Shown: piece after piece, positions 1-10,213 of the stretch | Numbering within the stretch: position 1 is the first letter of the stretch | Layout: every line of letters starts with the position of its first letter | From: Nocardioides terrae | Lineage (GTDB): Bacteria; Actinomycetota; Actinomycetes; Propionibacteriales; Nocardioidaceae | DNA: 64,000 nucleotides | Reading direction: 5' to 3' | NCBI RefSeq assembly: GCF_900112345.1 | Contig: NZ_FOLB01000002.1 | Span: forward strand, 186,001-250,000 | The notes under the pieces: generated by a model | What the model saw: only the letters and a program-made list of their open reading frames with translations | What the model was told of the DNA's origin: nothing | The model's database searches: none | Translations under genes and position numbers: made by a program

Positions 1-158
1 TCGGCTCCGTCGGCGGCCTCCCCCACGATCTCGAAGAGGCCGGAGGAGTCCAGGGAGCTGCGGGTGATGAGCCGGACCTCGTCGGAGTCGTCGACGATCA
101 CCAGTGTCGGGCGGCCGGTCGGGCGCGCGTCGCCACCCCCTTGCTCGCTCCCGGTCAC
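1..158 (-). CDS. Response regulator, N-terminal fragment (runs off the left edge)
   Basis: Reading the minus strand from a GTG at 158 gives an open frame of 52 codons that is still open at base 1. Its start resembles the beginning of a CheY-like receiver domain: a short polar leader, then a hydrophobic strand TLVIVDDSDEVR carrying the paired acidic residues that bind magnesium, then a helix and a strand ending GEAADGA. The phospho-acceptor aspartate and any output domain lie outside the window. Two-component response regulators of this type control transcription. The gene follows purA on the same strand, about 54 bp downstream of its stop. No good ribosome binding site is visible, so the exact start is uncertain. 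Confidence 0.7.
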   Translation of the reverse strand, partial: MTGSEQGGGDARPTGRPTLVIVDDSDEVRLITRSSLDSSGLFEIVGEAADGA

Positions 159-212
159 AACTGGGTGGAGTAACCCGGACGGCGCCCGTGCATGCGCCGG
201 GCCGGGATCCGT

Positions 213-1559
<1,347 letters not shown>

Positions 1560-1596
1560 TCAACGCACCAGTGTGATGTCTCTGCCGAATGCGAGA

Positions 1597-1617
1597 AGCC
1601 CCGGCAAGACCGGGGCT
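1597..1617 (-). terminator. Hairpin terminator between the regulator gene and purA
   Basis: Perfect 8-bp inverted repeat AGCCCCGG/CCGGGGCT around a 5-base loop, read on the minus strand after the regulator gene stop at 1650. The minus strand continues TTCTCGC, so the U-tract is weak, as is common for actinobacterial terminators. The spot, just after one gene and before the purA leader, fits termination of the regulator transcript. Confidence 0.6.
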
Positions 1618-1649
1618 CTTGCGACGACACGTTAACGGACGCGGGCGCG

Positions 1650-2636
1650 TCAGAGCCAGCCGCGGCGGGCGGCCTCGACCCCCGCCTGGAACCGCGACGT
1701 CGCGCCGAGCTCGCTCATCACCTCGGCGACACGGCGTCGCACGGTGCGCAGGGAGAGGCCGAGCCGGCGGGCGATCTGCTCGTCCTGGGCACCCGAGGAG
1801 AGCTGCTCGACCAGGAACCGGCGGACCTCCCCGAGCTCGGTGCCGGGCTGCTCGAGCGGCGCCGCCTGCGCCCAGAGTGCCTCGAAGTAGAGCGTCGCCA
1901 GCTCGACGAGGCCGCTCTGCCGGGCCACGAGCAGCGGCGAGCCGGCGAGGCCCAGCGGCTCGGGCATGACCACGTGGGTCGGCTCGAGGATGAGCAGCCG
2001 GGTCGGGAGCTCGGGCAGCACCCGGACCTCCTCGCCGATCGCGGCACGCTGCTCGAGCACGTGCGGCGCCTCGATCAGGGCACGGACCGGATAGATCGCC
2101 CGGCAACGGCGACCCTCACGGACCGCCTGCGCGACCGGCTGGGACAGCTCGTCGCCGTAGGGCAGCATCCACTGGTCCGGGCGCAGGAACATGATCTGCC
2201 CGACGCCCTGGGTCAGGAGCGCGCGGAACTGCTCGGTCCCGAAGGCGCGGAGCACCAGGTCGCCGTCGATCGGCTCCACATCGTCGTGCGCGAGCGTCTC
2301 GGTCACGCGCACGGTGGTGCCGGCGAGGTAGGGCAGCGCCGCGGCGATCTCCTCCAGCCGCTGGTGGGCCGCAGAGGCCCCGGCAGCCGTCTCGCTGATC
2401 AGCCGGGCGACCGCCTCGGCCGGCGGGATCACGACCACCGTGCCGTCCCTGCCGAGCGTGACGACCCCGCTCTCCACCAGCGGCTGCATCCGCTGGACGA
2501 GCGCGCCCTCGGTCACCGTGAAGCCGGCCGCGATCTCGGCGAGCGTGTGGCCCGACTGGTGCACCAGCCGGCCGTAGAGCCGGCCTGCGGAGCGGTCGAG
2601 ACCCAGCGCGCTCATCAGGGTGTCGTCAACGGGCAC
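1650..2636 (-). CDS. Transcriptional regulator, TrmB-like N-terminus with LuxR-type C-terminal HTH
   Basis: A 328-residue protein without membrane segments. Residues 1-80 look like a winged-helix domain (ALGLDRSAGRLYGRLV, then EIAAGFTVTEGALVQRMQPLVESG). The last 60 residues form a LuxR/GerE-like helix-turn-helix (SSGAQDEQIARRLGLSL followed by RTVRRRVAEVMSELGA). The central part resembles the PLD-like sensor region of the stand-alone HTH regulators frequent in Streptomyces and Nocardioides. DNA binding is well supported; the regulated genes and ligand are unknown. It starts at GTG 2636 without a clear ribosome binding site, and is divergent from lysS. Confidence 0.8.
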   Translation of the reverse strand: MPVDDTLMSALGLDRSAGRLYGRLVHQSGHTLAEIAAGFTVTEGALVQRMQPLVESGVVTLGRDGTVVVIPPAEAVARLISETAAGASAAHQRLEEIAAALPYLAGTTVRVTETLAHDDVEPIDGDLVLRAFGTEQFRALLTQGVGQIMFLRPDQWMLPYGDELSQPVAQAVREGRRCRAIYPVRALIEAPHVLEQRAAIGEEVRVLPELPTRLLILEPTHVVMPEPLGLAGSPLLVARQSGLVELATLYFEALWAQAAPLEQPGTELGEVRRFLVEQLSSGAQDEQIARRLGLSLRTVRRRVAEVMSELGATSRFQAGVEAARRGWL

Positions 2637-2753
2637 GGTGGCACCCTAGTGCCAGCGGCAGGTGGCTGCCGCCGGCCGCGACGGCGACCCTCGTCCGGGG
2701 GTCCACTAGCCTGGGGCGCCGGCACTCCACACCGTTCCCGTCCCAGGAGAAGC

Positions 2754-4454
2754 ATGTCCACCGAACCCACCGACTGGGTGACCCGAGCCGCCGACGACGC
2801 CGTCCGCCACTGGGAGCAGTCCGGGAGCGGAGACCTCGTCACGGTGGCGTCCGGGGCGAGCCCGTCGGGACCGATCCACCTGGGCAACCTGCGCGAGTTC
2901 CTGACGCCGCACTTCGTCGCCGAGGAGCTGCGCAAGCGTGGCGTACCGGTGCGGCACCTGCACAGCTGGGACGACTACGACCGCTTCCGCAAGGTGCCGG
3001 CCGGGGTGCCGGCCGAGTGGGCCGAGCACATCGGCCGCCCGCTGACGGCCGTCCCCGACCCGTGGGGCTGCCACGACTCGTGGGCGGCCCACTACAAGGC
3101 CCCCCTGCGGGCCGCGCTCGCCGAGCTGGGCGTGGAGATCGTCGAGGTGAGCCAGACCGAGCACTACCGCGCGGGCGTCTACCGCGAGCAGGTGCTGCAC
3201 GCGGTCCGCAACCGCGACCGGATCGAGGCGGTGCTCGCGCGCTATCGCACCAAGGCCGCGCCCGCCTCCGACAACGCCCAGGAGGCCGAGGAGCTGGCCG
3301 ACTCGGTCGCCGGCGAGGACGAGGACGTCGCAACAGGCGGCTCCGCCAGTCCTTGGGGGCGGTTCCCCTTCAAGCCCTACTGCCGCGACTGCGGCCGCGA
3401 CACGACCACCATCACGTCGTACGACGACGAGACGACCGACCTGGCCTACCACTGCAACGCCTGCTCCTTCGACGGCGTGACCAACCTGGCCACCCAGGAC
3501 GAGGGCAAGCTGGTCTGGAAGGTCGACTGGCCGATGCGATGGGCCTACGAGGGCGTGGACTTCGAGCCCGGCGGCCTCGACCACTCCACCCCCGGCTCGT
3601 CCTACACGGTCGGCAAGGAGCTGGTGAAGGAGATCTTCGGCGGCCGCGCGCCGTCCTACGTCGCCTACGCGTTCGTCGGCTTCGCGGGCATGCAGAAGAT
3701 GTCGTCGTCCGCGGGCGGCGTCCCGACCGCTGCCGACGCGCTCCGCGTCCTCGAGGCCCCGATGCTGCGGTGGCTCTACGTCCGCCGTCAGCCGAAGCAG
3801 GCCTTCAACATCGACTTCGGCCCGGAGGTGGTCCGGCTCTACGACGAGTGGGACTCGCTCACCCGGAAGGCGGCCGATCCGGCCAAGCGCGACGCGCAGG
3901 TGCTCGCGCACGAGCGGGCCGTGTCGACGGCGTCGGCCGGCGTCCTGCCGCGGCCGGCGGTGACCGTGCCGTTCCGGCTGCTGTCGTCGGTCGCCGACGT
4001 GACGGCCGGGTCGCACGAGCTGATCTCCCGCGTGGTCACCGAGTCGGGCTACGAGCACGACGGCGTCGCCGACCTCGAGCCGCGGCTGTCCAAGGCGGCC
4101 ACGTGGATGACCGACTACGTGCCGGCCGAGGACCGCACGACGGTGCGGACGACTCCCTCGGAGCGGCTCTCGTCGCTCTCCGAGGAGGAGTCGCAGTGGC
4201 TGGCGACGCTGCTCGAGAACCTGCCTTCGCCGTTCGAGCTCGACGCCGTGACCTCGGTGATCTACGGCGTCCCGAAGCTGGTCCGCGGGCTCGCGCTCGA
4301 CGACGCGCCGACCGACGAGGTGAAGGCCGACCAGAAGGCGCTCTTCAAGCTGCTCTACAACCTGCTCGTCGACGCCGACCGCGGCCCGCGGCTCCCCACG
4401 CTCTTCCTCGCGCTGGGACCGGAGACGGTCCGAGGCCTACTGACCCCGGCCTGA
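2754..4454 (+). CDS. lysS: Lysyl-tRNA synthetase, class I (archaeal type)
   Basis: Charges tRNA-Lys with lysine in the cytosol. The 566-residue protein has the class I signature HLGN (residues 42-45, the HIGH equivalent) and KMSSS (about residues 313-317, the KMSKS equivalent). It also has a CRDC...CNAC zinc-ribbon insertion, so it is the class I LysRS found in archaea, spirochaetes and some actinobacteria rather than the usual class II enzyme. The start is ATG 2754, preceded by AGGAGA. The same frame stays open far upstream, antisense to purA and the regulator, but that extension is not coding. A TAGCCT hexamer at 2707-2712 is a plausible -10, giving a short leader. Confidence 0.96.
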   Translation: MSTEPTDWVTRAADDAVRHWEQSGSGDLVTVASGASPSGPIHLGNLREFLTPHFVAEELRKRGVPVRHLHSWDDYDRFRKVPAGVPAEWAEHIGRPLTAVPDPWGCHDSWAAHYKAPLRAALAELGVEIVEVSQTEHYRAGVYREQVLHAVRNRDRIEAVLARYRTKAAPASDNAQEAEELADSVAGEDEDVATGGSASPWGRFPFKPYCRDCGRDTTTITSYDDETTDLAYHCNACSFDGVTNLATQDEGKLVWKVDWPMRWAYEGVDFEPGGLDHSTPGSSYTVGKELVKEIFGGRAPSYVAYAFVGFAGMQKMSSSAGGVPTAADALRVLEAPMLRWLYVRRQPKQAFNIDFGPEVVRLYDEWDSLTRKAADPAKRDAQVLAHERAVSTASAGVLPRPAVTVPFRLLSSVADVTAGSHELISRVVTESGYEHDGVADLEPRLSKAATWMTDYVPAEDRTTVRTTPSERLSSLSEEESQWLATLLENLPSPFELDAVTSVIYGVPKLVRGLALDDAPTDEVKADQKALFKLLYNLLVDADRGPRLPTLFLALGPETVRGLLTPA

Positions 4455-4534
4455 GGTCTCGGTACGCTCGCTACTCGAGCAGCGACTTCGCAGGTCGAGT
4501 AGCCCGAGCCGCTGGGCGAGGGCGTCTCGAGACC
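4455..4534. repeat. Imperfect palindromic repeat between lysS and the DUF3151 gene
   Basis: The element begins GGTCTCG and ends CGAGACC, with outer arms that pair and inner arms (CTACTCGA against TCGAGTAG) that also pair. One arm carries extra bases (GAGCCGCTGGGCGAGG) missing from the other. It fills the whole 83-bp gap between two convergent genes, starting directly after the lysS stop. Its sequence resembles the GGTCTCGA...TCGAGACC palindromes dispersed in Nocardioides-like genomes. It may serve as a two-way terminator. Confidence 0.6.
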
Positions 4535-4537
4535 ACC

Positions 4538-4969
4538 TCAGCCCTCGGGGAAGAGCGCCTCGAAGCCGGTGGGGCTGCTGTCGCGCAGGAACGTGCGGCA
4601 CCGGTCCCACTCGTCGCCCTCGCCGATCTCCTTGGCGGACTGGGCGAGCAGGGCCAGGCACATGAGGAAGCCACGGTTGGGCTCGTGCTCCCACGGGACC
4701 GGGCCGTGCCCCTTCCAGCCGTTGCGGCGCAGCATGTCGAGGCTGCGGTGGTAGCCGACGCGCGCGTAGGCGTAGACGGTGACGACGTCCGCGTCGTGCT
4801 GCGTCGCGAGTGCTCCGAGGGTCGCCCAGGCGATCGGCGACGCCGGATGGCGGCGTACGACGTCCGCGACCGTGCCGGGGTCGGTCACCGCCGTGAGCTC
4901 GGCCGCGGCGGGGTCCTCGGGGAGCAGTGTCGGCGGCGGTCCGGCCATCAGGTCCTCGTGGATACTCAT
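4538..4969 (-). CDS. DUF3151 family protein
   Basis: Soluble 143-residue protein matching the actinobacterial DUF3151 family by pattern. It has an N-terminal GPPPTLLPEDP segment, a helical middle part (ASPIAWATLGALA, VTVYAYARVGYHRSLD) and the conserved RRNGWKGHGPVPWEHEPNRG block. The family has no established function. In actinobacteria it tends to sit near fba and purA, as it does here. It runs convergently with lysS, separated by the palindromic repeat, and divergently from the MFS gene, whose start is only 36 bp away. A GACAAT hexamer six bases before the ATG suggests a leaderless message. Confidence 0.88.
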   Translation of the reverse strand: MSIHEDLMAGPPPTLLPEDPAAAELTAVTDPGTVADVVRRHPASPIAWATLGALATQHDADVVTVYAYARVGYHRSLDMLRRNGWKGHGPVPWEHEPNRGFLMCLALLAQSAKEIGEGDEWDRCRTFLRDSSPTGFEALFPEG

Positions 4970-5005
4970 GCGAGCATTGTCCCCGGCTTGGTGTTCACTA
5001 GATAG

Positions 5006-6511
5006 GTGACCTCAGCAACTGCTTCGGCGCCGGTTCCCACCGACGTCAGGCCGTGGCCGGCGCTCTTCGCGCTCGTCCTCGGCTTCTTCATGATCCTCGT
5101 CGACCTGACGATCGTGACGGTGGCGACACCGACGATCATCGGCGAGCTCGACGCGAGCGTGAACCAGGTCGTCTGGGTCTCCAGCGCCTACATGCTCGCC
5201 TACGCCGTCCCGATCCTCATCACGGGTCGGCTCGGCGACCGCTTCGGGTCGAAGTACCTCTACCTCATCGGCCTCACGGTCTTCACGCTCGCGTCGCTGT
5301 GGTGCGGGCTGACCTCGACCATCGAGATGCTCATCGTCGCGCGCATCGTCCAGGGGCTCGGCGCCTCGATGATGACGCCGCAGACGCTCGCGATCATCAC
5401 CCGGATCTTCCCGGCGTCCGACCGCGGCAAGGCGATGGCGGTGTGGGGCGCGACCGCCGGTGTCGCGATGGTCGTCGGCCCGGTCCTCGGCGGCGTGCTG
5501 ACCGACGGCCTGGGCTGGGAGTGGATCTTCTTCATCAACATCCCGGTCGGCATCCTCGGCTTCGTCATGGCCTGGCGGCTGGTGCCGGCGCTGGAGACCC
5601 ACGAGCACAGCTTCGACTGGCTGGGCGTCGCGCTGTCCGGTGTCGGCCTGTTCCTGCTCGCCTTCGGCATCCAGGAGGGCCACGACAAGCACTGGGCCGG
5701 CTGGATCATCGCGATGATCGTCGGCGGTGTCGTGGTGCTCGGTCTCTTCGTGCTGTGGCAGGCGCGCAACAAGCGTGAACCGCTCGTGCCGCTCACGCTC
5801 TTCCGCGACCGCAACTTCTCGGTGTCCAACGTCGCCATCACCGTGATGGGCGGGGTCGGGGCGTCGATGGGCTACCCGATCATGCTCTACGCCCAGGCGG
5901 TGCGCGGTGACAGCCCGACCGAGGCCGCGCTGCTGATGGTCCCGATGGCGATGATGTCGATCCTCCTGGCGCGCACCGTGGGCGGCCTGACAGACCGACT
6001 GCACCCGCGCGCGATCATGGGCTTCGGCTTCGCCGCCAGCTTCGTCGGCATGCTCAGCCTGGCGATCGACCTCGACCCCGACACCCCGATCTGGGCGCTC
6101 TGGATCTCGATGGTCATCATCGGCGTCGGCAACGCCTTCATCTGGGCGCCGACCGCCGCGACCGCCACCCGCAACCTGCCGATGCAGTTCGCGGGCGCGG
6201 GCTCGGGCGTCTACAACGCCACCCGCCAGGTCGGCTCGGTGATCGGTTCGGCGGCCATCGCGGTGATCATGGCCTCGCGGCTCTCCGCACTGATCCCGGG
6301 CGCCAGCGCCCAGGGCGAGGCCGGGGCCGACAAGATCCCCGACCCGCACGTGGCCGCGCTGTTCTCGGACGCCATGGCCGACTCGCTCTACCTCCCGGTC
6401 GCGCTCTTCGTCGTCGGCTTCATCGCCGTGCTCTTCTACGAGGCGCCCAAGCACGCCGGCTTCGGCGCGACGCAGGGCGCGCCCGCTGCCACGGTGTCCG
6501 CCACCGACTGA
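5006..6511 (+). CDS. MFS transporter, DHA2 (EmrB/QacA) drug:proton antiporter type
   Basis: Integral membrane protein of 501 residues with about 14 predicted hydrophobic helices, the DHA2 layout. Visible landmarks are the first helix with the acidic LVDLTIVTVATPTI motif, the loop motif GRLGDRFGSKYLY between helices 2 and 3, and the antiporter motif in helix 5 (GATAGVAMVVGPVLGGVL). Such proteins expel hydrophobic or cationic compounds in exchange for protons. It starts at GTG 5006, close to the divergent DUF3151 gene. No adjacent regulator indicates a substrate. Its 3' end is followed by a long hairpin shared with fba. Confidence 0.88.
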   Translation: MTSATASAPVPTDVRPWPALFALVLGFFMILVDLTIVTVATPTIIGELDASVNQVVWVSSAYMLAYAVPILITGRLGDRFGSKYLYLIGLTVFTLASLWCGLTSTIEMLIVARIVQGLGASMMTPQTLAIITRIFPASDRGKAMAVWGATAGVAMVVGPVLGGVLTDGLGWEWIFFINIPVGILGFVMAWRLVPALETHEHSFDWLGVALSGVGLFLLAFGIQEGHDKHWAGWIIAMIVGGVVVLGLFVLWQARNKREPLVPLTLFRDRNFSVSNVAITVMGGVGASMGYPIMLYAQAVRGDSPTEAALLMVPMAMMSILLARTVGGLTDRLHPRAIMGFGFAASFVGMLSLAIDLDPDTPIWALWISMVIIGVGNAFIWAPTAATATRNLPMQFAGAGSGVYNATRQVGSVIGSAAIAVIMASRLSALIPGASAQGEAGADKIPDPHVAALFSDAMADSLYLPVALFVVGFIAVLFYEAPKHAGFGATQGAPAATVSATD

Positions 6512-6544
6512 CCTGGCCGGTCACACCCCGCGGGCTCGGCCCGC

Positions 6545-6590
6545 AACGTCCGACGTCCTGGTCGCTCCGGCGGCCAGGACGTCGGACGTT
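6545..6590. terminator. Two-way hairpin terminator between the MFS gene and fba
   Basis: Two 21-base arms pair with a single mismatch around a 4-base TCCG loop. The left arm starts AACGTCCGACGTCC and the right arm ends GGACGTCGGACGTT. It lies between convergent stop codons at 6511 and 6611 and should stop transcription from both sides. The bases just after it (6589-6600, TTCTGCCGACTC) match half of the repeat found at 47596-47706. Confidence 0.7.
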
Positions 6591-6610
6591 CTGCCGACTC
6601 TCCGTGGGGC

Positions 6611-7642
<1,032 letters not shown>

Positions 7643-7820
7643 GCGACGGATCTCCTCACGCGGGGTGTGCGGGTCGGCTCCGGCCAATCTAGGGCGGTGA
7701 GCGGCGCCCGGTAACCGCCCGTCTCGATTGGCACGATCCAAGGCTCGTGAGAACTGCCACGGCGCCCTCTTAGGCGCACGCCGAGAACCGTCCCTGACGG
7801 CCCAGCATCGCCGGACTGGC

Positions 7821-7826
7821 TACTGT
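7821..7826 (+). promoter_or_regulatory. -10 hexamer for a leaderless lipid kinase mRNA
   Basis: TACTGT fits the actinobacterial TANNNT -10 pattern and ends 6 nt before the ATG at 7833, putting the transcription start on or next to the start codon. No Shine-Dalgarno sequence is present. Confidence 0.5.
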
Positions 7827-7832
7827 CGCCGC

Positions 7833-8702
7833 ATGCGCTACCTGGTGGTGGCCTCGCCCGCGGCGGGGAACACGGACGGATCGAGCCTGGACGACGCACT
7901 CGCCGAGCTGCGCCGGGCAGGTGAGGCCGACCTCGTCGAGACGGGGTCGCCCGACGACCTCGACAAGGCGCTGGCCGGGCTCGACGGGCGCACCCTCGTC
8001 ATCGCGGGCGGCGACGGCAGCCTGCACGCGGTGATCCAGAGGCTGCACGCCCGCGGCGAGCTCGCCTCGACGACCCTCGGCCTGGTCCCGCTCGGGACGG
8101 GGAACGACTTCGCCCGCACGCTGGAGATCCCGGTCGACCCTGCCGCTGCGGCGCAGGCCGTCGTCGAGGGCTCGCCGCAGCGCCTCGACCTGCTGGTCGA
8201 CGAGGAGGGCGGTGTCGTGGTCAACAGCGTCCACGCGGGCGCAGGGGCCGCAGCCGCACGGGCGGCCGAGAGCTGGAAGAAGCGCCTCGGCCGAGCCGGG
8301 TACGCCGTCGGTGCGCTGATCACCGCGGTGAACCCGCCGTCGGTGCGCGCCCGGATCTCCGTCGACGGCCGCGTCGTGCACGACGGCCGCATCCTCCAGG
8401 TGGCGGTCGGCAACGGCATCTACGTCGGCGGCGGGACGGCGCTGACGCCGGACGCCGACCCGACCGACGGCGAGGCCGACATCCTGGTCGCCAGACCGGT
8501 GACCGGCTGGGCGCACGTGGCCTATGCCGCGCGCCTGGTCGTCGGCCGCCACCACCTCCACGACGACGTGAGCACCTGCCGCGGGACCGAGATCGACGTC
8601 GTCGGCGAGCGGTTCTGGTGCAGCGTCGACGGCGAGCTCACCGGGCCGCACCGCTCCCGCAGGTGGCGGGTCGAGCCGGCGGCGTACGCCCTGCTGCGCT
8701 GA
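7833..8702 (+). CDS. Diacylglycerol kinase family lipid kinase
   Basis: Soluble or membrane-associated kinase of 289 residues. It has the DAGK catalytic motifs GGDGSLHAV (from residue 59) and PLGTGNDFART (near residues 87-95), and the later GNGIYVGGG segment. Such enzymes phosphorylate diacylglycerol or related lipids, linking phospholipid turnover with phosphatidate synthesis; the exact lipid substrate cannot be told. There is no ribosome binding site. TACTGT at 7821-7826 lies 6 nt before the ATG, so the mRNA is probably leaderless. Its stop is followed by a short tandem repeat leading into the convergent phospholipase-like gene. Confidence 0.9.
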   Translation: MRYLVVASPAAGNTDGSSLDDALAELRRAGEADLVETGSPDDLDKALAGLDGRTLVIAGGDGSLHAVIQRLHARGELASTTLGLVPLGTGNDFARTLEIPVDPAAAAQAVVEGSPQRLDLLVDEEGGVVVNSVHAGAGAAAARAAESWKKRLGRAGYAVGALITAVNPPSVRARISVDGRVVHDGRILQVAVGNGIYVGGGTALTPDADPTDGEADILVARPVTGWAHVAYAARLVVGRHHLHDDVSTCRGTEIDVVGERFWCSVDGELTGPHRSRRWRVEPAAYALLR

Positions 8703-8719
8703 CCAGGGCTCGTCGGGGG

Positions 8720-8755
8720 CTCGATCGGGGACTCGATCGGGGACTCGATCAGGGG
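8720..8755. repeat. Three 12-bp tandem repeats at a convergent gene junction
   Basis: Units CTCGATCGGGGA, CTCGATCGGGGA and CTCGATCAGGGG follow one another exactly. The third unit contains the stop codon of the phospholipase D-like gene (minus strand, 8749-8751), so the repeat reaches into its last codons. Replication slippage is the simplest origin. Confidence 0.75.
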
Positions 8756-10065
8756 CCGTAGGTCGGCTGGATGCCCATCCGGTGCGTCGCGCGGCCGTGG
8801 TACATCGAGCGCCACCGCTTGAGGTAGGCCCGGTAGACGTGCGCGTCGTTGATGGTGAAGACGACCTCCTCGTTGGCGAACGAGATCGCCGACCAGTTCT
8901 CCGATCCGGTCCACACCGTCCGGGTCGGGTGACCGCGGTAGAGGCCGTTGACCATCATCATCTTGTGGTGGGAGTAGAACCGCGGACCCCAGCCGGAGAT
9001 CCCGTCCTCCTTCTCCGCCACGCGGTCGGCGAAGAGCCAGTCGGCGCTACGGAGCGGGATGTGCGCGCGCTGCATCATCTTGTAGGTATGGCCGCCAGGG
9101 ACGCTCATCACGATGGCGATGTCGCAGCCCTGCTTCTTCTTGCGCACCAGCGTCTTGGCCAGAGCTTCGCCACGGGTCTGGAACATCGCGTAGGCGGCGA
9201 TGCGGACGACGGTGCGCCCGTTGCGGCCGTAGCCGGCCGGGGCGTTGCACCCGATCCCCCTGATCCGGTGGACCACCGGGTCCGCGGACGGCCGGTAGCG
9301 GGCCAGCGACGTCGAGGCGGGCGGCGCGTGCTGGGGCAGGCTGCGCTCGAACCAGGCGCTGTAGCCACGGCTGCTCGAGGTGTAGGTGAGCCGGCGCGGG
9401 CCGGTGCGGTGCTGGTGGGCCATCTGGGTGAACAGCTTCTGCCAGGTCGCGTAGAGCCCGGCGTCCTCGGCGACGGTGATGGCGTCGTTCCACTGCCGGT
9501 AGATCGCCTTCGAGGTCATGTTGCCCGAGCTGGAGATGACGACGTCGTGAGCCGCGCCGGTCTGGCTGAAGGCGAAGATCTTGACGTGCATGTTGCCGCC
9601 GTCGCCCTTCTTGCGGCAGGCGCCGGGGCAGGCGACGACGAAGCTCGCCCTGTGGGGGTTCTTGCCGAAACGCGCGCGCAGGGTGCGGGCGACGCCTGAC
9701 ATCACCGCCTTGTTGACCACGATCTGCACGTGCACGCCGCGCGCGTGGGCCTTGCGCAGGGCATGGGCCAGGTCGCCCCGGTCGAAGGAGTAGACCGCCA
9801 TCTGGATGGTGGCGCCGCGACGCGTGTGGCGCACCGCGGCCAGCACCTGACGGAGGATCGCCTGCTGCTTGGCCTTCTTGCCGAGCGGGTTGTTGAACAC
9901 CGGTCCCACGACCGGGCGCCAGGTCGGCGTACCGCCGCGCTCGGCCGTCGACAGGGCCCGCTGGGCCGTCCCGGATCTGTCCGCCGCCGACGCAGGGTCG
10001 GGACTCGCGGCGAGCAGCCCACCGAGCATGAGTACGGCGACGAGAAGTCGCACCCTACGGTCCAT
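8749..10065 (-). CDS. Secreted phospholipase D-like protein
   Basis: A 438-residue exported protein. The N-terminus (MDRRVRLLVAVLMLGG... ASPDPASAADR) is a signal peptide with a likely cleavage after ASA. Two phospholipase D-superfamily halves are visible: HVKIFAF with a downstream SSGNMTS near residue 158, and HHKMMMVNG with TGSENWS near residue 366. These HxK motifs form the shared active site that cleaves phosphodiesters through a phosphohistidine. Possible substrates are phospholipids or extracellular nucleic acid; the sequence does not decide. The last codons lie in a tandem repeat. Upstream is a 148-bp intergenic stretch with a small AT-rich island. Confidence 0.87.
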   Translation of the reverse strand: MDRRVRLLVAVLMLGGLLAASPDPASAADRSGTAQRALSTAERGGTPTWRPVVGPVFNNPLGKKAKQQAILRQVLAAVRHTRRGATIQMAVYSFDRGDLAHALRKAHARGVHVQIVVNKAVMSGVARTLRARFGKNPHRASFVVACPGACRKKGDGGNMHVKIFAFSQTGAAHDVVISSSGNMTSKAIYRQWNDAITVAEDAGLYATWQKLFTQMAHQHRTGPRRLTYTSSSRGYSAWFERSLPQHAPPASTSLARYRPSADPVVHRIRGIGCNAPAGYGRNGRTVVRIAAYAMFQTRGEALAKTLVRKKKQGCDIAIVMSVPGGHTYKMMQRAHIPLRSADWLFADRVAEKEDGISGWGPRFYSHHKMMMVNGLYRGHPTRTVWTGSENWSAISFANEEVVFTINDAHVYRAYLKRWRSMYHGRATHRMGIQPTYGP

Positions 10066-10213
10066 CTGTGCAGCCCCCGAGAGGATCGACGTCAGTTGCG
10101 GACCACCGTGAGGATCGGCTCGGCGGCCCTCAACAAAGTAAACCTTTGCTCTCGGATGCGGGAGGCCGCCCCTGGGATCTCCCTGGTTCAGCGACTCGGG
10201 AGCGCCCTGGGTG
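10066..10213. other. Intergenic region upstream of the phospholipase-like gene
   Basis: It holds the probable promoter of the minus-strand phospholipase-like gene. The only notable feature is an AT-rich island with the inverted repeat CAAAG-TAAAC-CTTTG at 10134-10148, a possible operator or small hairpin. The other end borders the stop of the glycosidase gene, also on the minus strand. Confidence 0.3.
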
